Below, one piece after another: positions 1 through 5,983 of a stretch of 10,909 nucleotides of DNA (the first letter of the stretch is position 1; each line of letters begins with the position of its first letter). The notes under the pieces are model-generated. The model saw only the letters and a program-made list of their open reading frames with translations, made no database searches and had not been told where the DNA came from. Position numbers and translations under genes: made by a program. This DNA is from Clostridiales bacterium (lineage in GTDB: Bacteria; Bacillota_A; Clostridia; Peptostreptococcales; Anaerovoracaceae), in contig JAAZHB010000068.1 of NCBI GenBank assembly GCA_012510935.1, positions 1 to 10,909 of the forward strand, written 5' to 3'.

Positions 1-649
1 CACCCATTGTGTACTCAGCATTCTGGTTTATCAAGTCAACAAGAGCAGATTTCTCATAGTCAGTTGTAGGGTTTGGCTGATACAAAGAACTGTCAGCAGC
101 AACATTGAGAAAAGCAACCATCTGAAGATGATATTTCGCTGTTGGTGTAATAATCTCAAAAGTGGAGTGCTCATCAGCAAAACTCTTATCTTTGAACTTC
201 TTTAAAGGCTTAAACATTGTGCCGTCTTTCATGTGATGGCCATAGAGAATTGTATTCATTTGCTCAAATGGATTCTCTGTACGATAGTCTGCAAAAATCG
301 TACCGCAACCCGCAGCGCTTCCGTCCCACAGTGTGTGCAGATACTTGTCGTTGTCAGTACCTTGCGCCACAGGGTAATTAATAACTGTATCTTTAAGATA
401 AATCCAGCCGATAATTTCAGGGTTTATTGCCTGAAGAGAGTCAAAATCAATATTACCGGTAAATTCCTCTGTACTTGCTGTTTTGGCCGCTTCCTTATAA
501 CTGTTTTGCCCAGCCAGATATTCCTTAACAATTTCAAAAATCTTGTATCCGCTAAATAGCATGATAAGTATGCAGCACACAAGGATTGTATTTGAAGCAA
601 TCCGGCGCGCCTTCGAATTAGACTTGCGCTTGTTCTTTTTTTCTTCCAT
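1..649 (-). CDS. srtB: Class B sortase, C-terminus cut off by window edge
   Basis: Membrane-anchored cysteine transpeptidase that joins surface proteins carrying a sorting signal to peptidoglycan or to pilus subunits. Read on the minus strand from the ATG at 649-647, 216 codons are present before the window ends. A short basic N-terminus (KKNKRKSNSKARR) precedes one hydrophobic segment at about residues 17-38, a signal anchor that leaves the enzyme outside the cell. The class B core follows: NPEIIGWI and INYPVAQGTDNDKYL (about residues 70-100), then the catalytic-histidine motif YGHHMKDG with His138. The catalytic Cys (TLxTC) and the Arg lie beyond position 1 and cannot be seen. The start is supported by GGAGG at 661-657, 7 nt upstream, and by a strong promoter. 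It is divergent from the phosphohexomutase operon. No sortase substrate is visible nearby, so its target is unknown. The class assignment is confident; intactness cannot be judged. Confidence 0.9.
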   Translation of the reverse strand, partial: MEEKKNKRKSNSKARRIASNTILVCCILIMLFSGYKIFEIVKEYLAGQNSYKEAAKTASTEEFTGNIDFDSLQAINPEIIGWIYLKDTVINYPVAQGTDNDKYLHTLWDGSAAGCGTIFADYRTENPFEQMNTILYGHHMKDGTMFKPLKKFKDKSFADEHSTFEIITPTAKYHLQMVAFLNVAADSSLYQPNPTTDYEKSALVDLINQNAEYTMG

Positions 650-680
650 TAATTAACCTCCATTAATGTCTACGCTTACT

Positions 681-709
681 ATTTTAGATGAAAAAGAATA
701 GACTTTCAA
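681..709 (-). promoter_or_regulatory. Sigma-A-type promoter for the sortase gene
   Basis: On the minus strand, TTGAAA (709-704) is followed after exactly 17 bp by TAAAAT (686-681). Both hexamers are near consensus. The ribosome site at 661-657 and the ATG at 649 follow at normal distance, giving a leader of roughly 25 nt. Confidence 0.75.
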
Positions 710-752
710 TACAAAATAGAGATAAGCAATGTAAGCAATCTGCCTTTTGTTG

Positions 753-758
753 TATAAT
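753..758 (+). promoter_or_regulatory. Perfect -10 hexamer upstream of the phosphohexomutase
   Basis: TATAAT at 753-758 lies about 60 nt before the ATG at 819. The -35 region around 730-735 (TGTAAG) is poor, so this would be a weak or activator-dependent promoter. The -10 box falls inside the longer reading frame that begins with TTG at 747, which argues against that start. Confidence 0.5.
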
Positions 759-818
759 AACAGAATACTAAAAGCATACTGCTATATGGATGATTTTAAT
801 TATTTACAAGGAGAAGCT

Positions 819-2300
819 ATGAAGAATATTTTGGAGCTACAGAATGGTAGTGACATCAGAGGTATTTCAATTGAAGGGGTTCAAGGAGAAGAGGTTAACC
901 TAGATAGAGTCAGAGCTGGAGTGATTGGCGCGGCTTTTGCACAATGGTTGGCTTTCAAAGTCGGGAAGAACACTTTTAATCTTAAAGTTTGTGTTGGACA
1001 CGATCCAAGACTCAGCGCAAAGGATATGTCTGAGGGCATCATGAATGGCATCTATTATATGGGAGCACAGTGCAGCGATGCTGGGCTAGCATCTACTCCT
1101 GCAATGTTTATGTCAACTGTAATGGACTACTATGAGTATGATGGCGCAGTTATGGTAACTGCGAGCCACCTTCCATATAACAGGAATGGGTTTAAGTTCT
1201 TTACTAAAGACGGAGGGCTGAATAAAGAAGATATTAAGCAGATTCTAACTATTGCATCCAAGATTGCTTTTGTAATTGATTACCACGAGTGCGATCAGGT
1301 AAATCTTATGGAGATGTATGCAGCAACACTTAGACAGATGATTAGCTATGGTGCAGGCACACTAGATGGCATGAAAATCGTAGTTGATGCAGGCAACGGA
1401 GCCGGCGGATTTTTTGCAACTGAAGTACTTGAGAAAATGGGCGCGGATGTAAGCGCAAGCCAGTTCCTTGAGCCAGATGGAACTTTCCCTAATCACCAAC
1501 CTAACCCAGAGAACAAAGAGGCTATGGATTGCATCTGCAAGAGAGTCAAAGAATCAGGCGCCGACCTTGGACTTATCTTCGATACTGATGTAGATAGAAG
1601 TGCGGCAGTTGCACCAGGAGGAAGACCTATTGCAAGAAATGAAATTATTGCTCTTGCGGCAGCTCTTGGGGCAGAGGATTATCCGGGTGGAACTGTTGTA
1701 ACAGATAGCATTACTTCAAAGGAATTGAATACTTTCCTGACCGAGAAGCTTGGGCTCAGACACTTGAGATATAAAAGAGGCTATAACAATGTTATTAACA
1801 AGGCAAAGGCTCTTTCTGCAGAGGGAGAGAATGCCTTCCTTGCAATCGAAACATCGGGGCATGCGGCTTTTGCGGATAACTACTACCTAGATGATGGAGC
1901 TTTTCTAGCTGTTCAGATTGTATGTGCAGCAGCAAAGCTTAAGAAAGAGGGCAAGACGATAGATGCACTTCTTGAGGGGCTTGAGGCACCTGCAGAGGCA
2001 AAGGAATTTAGGTTAAATATTACTGATGAGGACTATGTGTCGCTTGGAAGCAAGATTCTTGAGAACCTTGAAAGTTGGGCAGAGGAGACAGACGGATTGT
2101 CCCTTGAGACAATCAATTATGAAGGCGTGAGAGTCAACTTCAACCTTGAAGGTTATGAAGGGTGGTTCCTTCTTAGGAAATCACTTCACGATCCCGTGCT
2201 ACCTCTTAATGTTGAGTCAAAGACAGAAGGCGGAATCGACAAGGCCATTGCCTTGCTAAAAGTATTCATGAACGGGTATGAGGGGATAGATCGTTTGTGA
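819..2300 (+). CDS. Alpha-D-phosphohexomutase (phosphomannomutase/phosphoglucomutase-like)
   Basis: Cytoplasmic enzyme of the phosphohexomutase superfamily, which moves a phosphate between C1 and C6 of hexose phosphates through a phosphoserine. This supplies glucose-1-P, mannose-1-P or glucosamine-1-P for envelope sugars. The 493 residues carry all four active-site loops: the phosphoserine loop TASHLPYNRNGFK with Ser116, the metal loop DTDVDR at 255-260, the sugar loop ETSGH at 344-348, and a C-terminal phosphate loop around R453 KSLHDP. The metal loop departs from the usual DGDGDR. The phosphate loop is the SLHDP type rather than the common RxSNTEP, which marks a divergent branch, so substrate preference cannot be named. 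The start is the ATG at 819, with AAGGAG at 808-813 and a 5-nt spacer; a longer frame from TTG at 747 overlaps the -10 box. It is the first gene of a four-gene run. Confidence 0.88.
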   Translation: MKNILELQNGSDIRGISIEGVQGEEVNLDRVRAGVIGAAFAQWLAFKVGKNTFNLKVCVGHDPRLSAKDMSEGIMNGIYYMGAQCSDAGLASTPAMFMSTVMDYYEYDGAVMVTASHLPYNRNGFKFFTKDGGLNKEDIKQILTIASKIAFVIDYHECDQVNLMEMYAATLRQMISYGAGTLDGMKIVVDAGNGAGGFFATEVLEKMGADVSASQFLEPDGTFPNHQPNPENKEAMDCICKRVKESGADLGLIFDTDVDRSAAVAPGGRPIARNEIIALAAALGAEDYPGGTVVTDSITSKELNTFLTEKLGLRHLRYKRGYNNVINKAKALSAEGENAFLAIETSGHAAFADNYYLDDGAFLAVQIVCAAAKLKKEGKTIDALLEGLEAPAEAKEFRLNITDEDYVSLGSKILENLESWAEETDGLSLETINYEGVRVNFNLEGYEGWFLLRKSLHDPVLPLNVESKTEGGIDKAIALLKVFMNGYEGIDRL

Positions 2301-2306
2301 TATAAT
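2298..2306 (+). promoter_or_regulatory. Possible extended -10 promoter before the phosphoribosyltransferase gene
   Basis: TG-A-TATAAT at 2298-2306 is a perfect extended -10 that begins in the stop codon of the phosphohexomutase gene. There is no convincing -35 hexamer. It could give the downstream three genes an extra start within the 47-nt gap. Chance occurrence in AT-rich DNA is possible. Confidence 0.4.
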
Positions 2307-2347
2307 TACAGAAAAGAAGATGACAGACAAAGAGTAAGGAGGTTGAG

Positions 2348-2899
2348 ATGATTTATAAGACAACTATCGCAGGCCTTGAGAGAGAATTGCCACTTTGCAA
2401 GGTATCAGATGACCTTTACGTTGCTGGATTTATTATGTTCGGTGATGTGGACATGACGGTTGCTTGTGCAAGAGAACTCCTTGAACTTGCTCCTGAATTT
2501 GATGTTATTATTACTACTGAAAGCAAGGGAATTCCTTTAGCTTTTGAGATGTCAAGACAAGCTGGACATAAGCCTTATGTAGTTTGTCGCAAAGGTGCTA
2601 AACTTTATATGCAAGATGTTGTATCAGTAACGGTGAACTCTATTGTGACCGAGCATCTCCAAAGCATCTTTATTGGAAATTCGGAGAGAGAGAAACTCGA
2701 AGGCAAACGAGTTCTTATTGTCGATGATGTTATTAGTACCGGAGAGTCTCTGGCTGCTATTGAGAAACTTGTTAATAAGGTTGGAGGAAACATTGTTGGC
2801 AAGATGATGGTATTAGCGGAAGGTGAGGCAGCGGATAGAGAAGATATTACTTTTTTGGAATATCTACCGCTCTTCGACTCAGAAGGCACAATTGGATAA
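2348..2899 (+). CDS. Type I phosphoribosyltransferase, adenine PRTase-like
   Basis: Cytoplasmic PRPP-binding protein of the purine phosphoribosyltransferase fold (COG0503-like). Members make a nucleotide from a free base and PRPP, or act as PRPP-sensing regulators. The 183 residues contain the diagnostic PRPP loop VLIVDDVISTGES at 122-134, with the acidic pair D126-D127. An upstream TTESKGIPLAFEMSR segment (57-70) is typical of adenine/xanthine PRTases and provides the pyrophosphate loop. CRKGAKLYM (80-88) occupies the hood/flexible-loop region. Length suits Apt (about 170-180). The start is ATG 2348, with AAGGAGG at 2336-2342 and a 5-nt spacer. Base specificity cannot be read from the sequence, and the protein could be an Apt paralogue rather than the main enzyme. 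It lies between the phosphohexomutase and two membrane-protein genes. Confidence 0.85.
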   Translation: MIYKTTIAGLERELPLCKVSDDLYVAGFIMFGDVDMTVACARELLELAPEFDVIITTESKGIPLAFEMSRQAGHKPYVVCRKGAKLYMQDVVSVTVNSIVTEHLQSIFIGNSEREKLEGKRVLIVDDVISTGESLAAIEKLVNKVGGNIVGKMMVLAEGEAADREDITFLEYLPLFDSEGTIG

Positions 2900-2922
2900 A
2901 TGTTTTTTAGCGGAGGAACGAA

Positions 2923-3504
2923 ATGAGAAATGGAAGAATTGAAGAGAGAGATTTCTGGCTAGCAATGTTACTTTCTATTGTAACTTGCGGAATTTATGGA
3001 ATTTATTTTTTCTATGTAATGAATGAAGACGTTAATGAGCTTTGCAAAAAAGATGGGAAAGAGAACATGAACTATATCCTAGTTCTACTTCTATCATTTG
3101 TAACTTGCGGAATCTATTACTTTGTATGGCTATATCAGCAAGGTGACAGATTGCAAAGGGCAGGAAGAGAAGAATATGGCTTATTTATGCCTAATACTGG
3201 CTCGACAATCGCTCTATGGGCAGTGCTCGGTACATGGATTTGTGGAATTGGAACATGGGTTTCATATTATTTGCTTATAGATAACTTTAATATTGTTGCT
3301 CGTGAGTATAACAAGCAGTTCCCAGGTGAGAATTTCAGCAGAACTGATATGGCTGGCGGAGCAAAGTCTGATGCAGCTAGCGAGACTTTTACAGCAGATG
3401 ATGTTCAAACAGCTACAGACGGAGCAACATATGTAACTATTGAAGTTCCAGATGATGAAGTTGAGACAGAATCTACAACAAATAATGACAGCAACGAGAA
3501 ATAA
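2923..3504 (+). CDS. DUF4234-type membrane protein with internal repeat and acidic tail
   Basis: Integral membrane protein of unknown function. The 193 residues include two copies of one motif: SIVTCGIYGIYFFY (18-31) and SFVTCGIYYFVWLY (58-71), each in a hydrophobic helix. A third hydrophobic stretch at about 94-118 (WAVLGTWICGIGTWVSYY) looks like a degenerate relative. The repeat also shows in DNA: the same 16 nt recur at 2978-2993 and 3098-3113. This TCGIY pattern is characteristic of DUF4234. Residues from about 145 onward form an acidic, Ser/Thr-rich, probably disordered tail. The start has GGAGG at 2912-2916, 6 nt upstream. The gap to the previous gene is 23 nt and to the next gene 15 nt, so it is co-transcribed with the DUF2752 gene. 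The family call rests on motif memory and the function is unknown. Confidence 0.8.
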   Translation: MRNGRIEERDFWLAMLLSIVTCGIYGIYFFYVMNEDVNELCKKDGKENMNYILVLLLSFVTCGIYYFVWLYQQGDRLQRAGREEYGLFMPNTGSTIALWAVLGTWICGIGTWVSYYLLIDNFNIVAREYNKQFPGENFSRTDMAGGAKSDAASETFTADDVQTATDGATYVTIEVPDDEVETESTTNNDSNEK

Positions 3505-3519
3505 CAGAGGCAGTAAAAG

Positions 3520-3942
3520 ATGTTTCAGGGGGAAAAACTAACTAAAAAACTCCTGCTAATCTTGTTTGGCTTGCTTCTGCTTGCGGGATATGCGCTTGTA
3601 TGTGGGAAATGTATTATTAAAGCGTTTACTGGCATTCCATGTCCGGGGTGCGGAATGAGCAGAGCATATGGATGCTTGCTACATTTGGATTTGGCTGGGG
3701 CATTCTATTACCATCCGTTGTTCTGGGCAATTCCAATAATCTTTGCTTTTGCAATAGCTTGCTCTTTTGGCATAATCAAGAACAAGAGAATAATAATGAG
3801 TTTCTCGTTAGTGTTTACAGTCTTGTTCCTAGCCGTTTATGTCTATAGGCTTGCAGCTCTTTTCCCAGAAGCAGCACCGATGGATTTTGATAGCGGTGCA
3901 GTGATTCCTAGTATTATTAAGGCTGTGCTGAGATTGCTTTAG
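3520..3942 (+). CDS. DUF2752-type membrane protein with CPGCGMSR motif
   Basis: Small integral membrane protein of unknown function, 140 residues. A first helix at about 11-29 is followed by the family signature CPGCGMSRA (41-49) and a HPLFW turn. Two more hydrophobic segments lie at about 65-84 and 90-112. The paired cysteines (C41, C44), next to Gly and Arg, are what define DUF2752. They could bind metal or be redox active, which is inference. The start is ATG 3520 with AGAGG at 3506-3510, a 9-nt spacer, a weaker ribosome site than its neighbours. It is the last gene of the first operon, with a terminator 15 nt after its stop codon. Confidence 0.82.
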   Translation: MFQGEKLTKKLLLILFGLLLLAGYALVCGKCIIKAFTGIPCPGCGMSRAYGCLLHLDLAGAFYYHPLFWAIPIIFAFAIACSFGIIKNKRIIMSFSLVFTVLFLAVYVYRLAALFPEAAPMDFDSGAVIPSIIKAVLRLL

Positions 3943-3956
3943 AAAAGACTGAATAT

Positions 3957-3988
3957 GTGGCACAATCGAATGTGGTTGTGCCACTTTT
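3957..3988 (+). terminator. Rho-independent terminator of the first operon
   Basis: A perfect 9-bp stem (GTGGCACAA at 3957-3965 with TTGTGCCAC at 3976-3984) has a 10-nt loop and is followed by TTTTGTATTT. It begins 15 nt after the DUF2752 stop codon. Confidence 0.88.
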
Positions 3989-4046
3989 GTATTTATGTTG
4001 CTGTCTAAACTTGCTTTGGAAAGATATTGAGAAATTCCTAGAGCAA

Positions 4047-4086
4047 ATAAGTGATGAAAGATAAGCGCTGAAGATAAGTGATGAAA
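4047..4086 (+). repeat. Three tandem 13-bp direct repeats upstream of a promoter
   Basis: ATAAGTGATGAAA occurs exactly at 4047-4059 and 4074-4086. A diverged copy, ATAAGCGCTGAAG, fills 4061-4073, so the repeats start 14 and 13 bp apart. The last copy ends 12 bp before the -35 box of the acyl-CoA synthetase promoter. This is where an activator or multi-site regulator would bind. No known operator consensus was recognised. Confidence 0.6.
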
Positions 4087-4098
4087 ACGGCCGTAAAA

Positions 4099-4127
4099 TT
4101 GACGATAAAGGCGCAAAGTGGTAAAAT
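4099..4127 (+). promoter_or_regulatory. Strong sigma-A-type promoter for the acyl-CoA synthetase operon
   Basis: TTGACG (4099-4104), a 17-bp spacer, then TAAAAT (4122-4127). The expected transcript start is near 4134, about 40 nt before the ATG at 4175. It follows the previous operon's terminator and should drive the four genes up to lysS. Confidence 0.82.
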
Positions 4128-4174
4128 CAACTATGTATGTATTCGCTGAATGCATATTTTTGAAAGGAGAACCA

Positions 4175-5965
4175 ATGCGAACAAAAGGAATTGGAAAAAC
4201 GGTTTTTAGACCTCAGATGAATGAGACTCATGAGGTTAATACAATTAAAGAAATTTTGGATTATACAACGGAGCGTGTTCCAGATACATATGCTTATATG
4301 TATAAGAACAATCACAAAGAACCTTTCGTTGGAATTACATGGGGAGATTTCCGCGAGCAGATGAATGCTCTTGGAACAGCTCTTCTTCATAGAGGTTTTG
4401 GCGGTGCGAATATTGCAGTTGTAGGAGAGAGCTCATACAGATGGGTTATGTCTTATTTTGCAACTGTATGTGGAGTTGGTGCTATAGTGCCACTCGACAA
4501 GCATCTAATGCCAGAAGAGACGGTTGGACTGCTTAAGCGCGCTGATGTTCAGCTGATTTTTGCCGATGTTAAAGACTATAAGAGACTAAGAGGCTGTCTT
4601 GATGAGGTGCCTACTCTCAAAGCGGTTGTTCTTATGCAGGATGAGGAATCCTATGATGAGGATAGCAGAGTGTGGAGTCAGGGAGAACTTATCGAAGAGG
4701 GTAGAGACTTAATCAGCGTTGGACATTTCGAATATATTGAAGCAGAGGTTAAGCCAGACGATCTTAGCACAATCCTATTTACAAGTGGTACGACTGGACT
4801 TGCAAAGGGTGTAATGCTTTCTCATAAGAATCTGGCGAAAAATTGCGAGAATATGACGAAGTTCTATCAGGTTACGCCTGGAACTAGAATGCTCAGTATT
4901 CTGCCTATTCACCATGCTTATGAGATGACATGTACATATATCGAGGGTTGTTATAACGGCGCAACAGTTGTAATTAGTGAGGGCCTGAAGTATTTCGTGG
5001 ACAATTTTGTTGAAGCGAAATGTGCAATTATGCTTGCGGTTCCACTCGTTTATGAAAGCATTCATAAGAAGATTTTCAAGCAAGCGGAGAAGCAGGGTTC
5101 AGCTGAAAAGCTTAACAGAGGCTTGCGCTTCTCGAAAAAAACGGGACTCGGCAATAGCAATTTTGCGACTAAGAGACTCTTTAAGAGTATCAGAAAGCTA
5201 TTTGGAGATGACTTGTACACTTTAATAGCAGGTGGTGCTGCGATTGACCCTGATGTTATGGAAGATTTTAGAGCAATGGGAATTCCAATTATCCAAGGAT
5301 ACGGAATGACTGAGTGTGCTCCAATTATCACTTTGAATCCGGCTGGAGCTGGAAAGGATGCTTCTGCAGGAATTCCACTTCCAGGAACTGAAGTAAGAAT
5401 TGTTGATCAGGATGAACAGGGAATTGGCGAGATTATTTGCAAAGGCCCATCTGTTATGCTCGGATACTATAAGGATCCTGACGCAACTGCTGAGACAATC
5501 AAAGGTGGCTGGCTCTATACTGGCGACTATGGATACCTCGACAGCGAGGGTTATGTGTTTATTACAGGACGAAAGAAGAATGTAATCGTAACAAAGGGTG
5601 GCAAGAATATTTTCCCAGAGGAAATCGAGCAGGCACTTCTAATACATGAGGAAATTGCTGAGGCTATGGTTTATGGCAAGGAGAATATGCTTAAGGAAGA
5701 CCTTCTGTGCACAGCTTTGATTTATCCGAATTTGGATGTTCTGAAGGAAGAGGGGCTGACAACTGACGAGCAGATTGCCACAAAAATCGGTGAGATTATC
5801 GAGGAAGTCAACGAGAAGGTGCCTGGGTACAAGAGACTGAAGAGGTTCGAGGTTAAGGATGAACCATTCGTCAGAACTACAACTCAGAAAATCAAGAGAT
5901 TTGAAGAAGCAAATTATGAGTACAAATATGATTCGAGGACTTACGACGAAGGACGAAGATTCTAG
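4175..5965 (+). CDS. Long-chain acyl-CoA synthetase (AMP-forming), FadD-like
   Basis: Adenylate-forming ligase of the ANL superfamily. It activates a fatty acid with ATP to an acyl-AMP, then forms acyl-CoA, feeding lipid synthesis or fatty-acid recycling; it is cytosolic or peripheral to the membrane. The 596 residues show the full motif set: P-loop FTSGTTGLAKG (202-212), YGMTE (376-380), YTGD (448-451) with the hinge region GRKKN and KGGKNIFPEEIE after it, and the C-terminal QKIKRFE with catalytic Lys572. Length suits bacterial long-chain synthetases. The start is ATG 4175, with AAGGAG at 4164-4169 and a 5-nt spacer. The longer frame from GTG 4118 overlaps the -10 box and is rejected. It is the first gene of an operon with 18 nt to the next gene. 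Chain length is not readable from sequence. Confidence 0.9.
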   Translation: MRTKGIGKTVFRPQMNETHEVNTIKEILDYTTERVPDTYAYMYKNNHKEPFVGITWGDFREQMNALGTALLHRGFGGANIAVVGESSYRWVMSYFATVCGVGAIVPLDKHLMPEETVGLLKRADVQLIFADVKDYKRLRGCLDEVPTLKAVVLMQDEESYDEDSRVWSQGELIEEGRDLISVGHFEYIEAEVKPDDLSTILFTSGTTGLAKGVMLSHKNLAKNCENMTKFYQVTPGTRMLSILPIHHAYEMTCTYIEGCYNGATVVISEGLKYFVDNFVEAKCAIMLAVPLVYESIHKKIFKQAEKQGSAEKLNRGLRFSKKTGLGNSNFATKRLFKSIRKLFGDDLYTLIAGGAAIDPDVMEDFRAMGIPIIQGYGMTECAPIITLNPAGAGKDASAGIPLPGTEVRIVDQDEQGIGEIICKGPSVMLGYYKDPDATAETIKGGWLYTGDYGYLDSEGYVFITGRKKNVIVTKGGKNIFPEEIEQALLIHEEIAEAMVYGKENMLKEDLLCTALIYPNLDVLKEEGLTTDEQIATKIGEIIEEVNEKVPGYKRLKRFEVKDEPFVRTTTQKIKRFEEANYEYKYDSRTYDEGRRF

Positions 5966-5983
5966 ATAATAGAGGAATAATTA

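Noticed and set aside
233..559. Plus-strand open frame of 108 codons
   Set aside because: It lies opposite the sortase gene, has no ribosome site and no recognisable motifs; the sortase motifs are on the minus strand.
747..818. TTG-initiated N-terminal extension of the phosphohexomutase
   Set aside because: It overlaps the TATAAT box, and the ATG at 819 has a well-placed AAGGAG and begins the family's conserved N-terminus.
3829..4155. Minus-strand frame of 108 codons across the DUF2752 end and intergenic region
   Set aside because: It crosses a terminator and a promoter, with no ribosome site or motif support.
4118..4174. GTG-initiated extension of the acyl-CoA synthetase
   Set aside because: It overlaps the TAAAAT -10 box, and AAGGAG lies just before the ATG at 4175.
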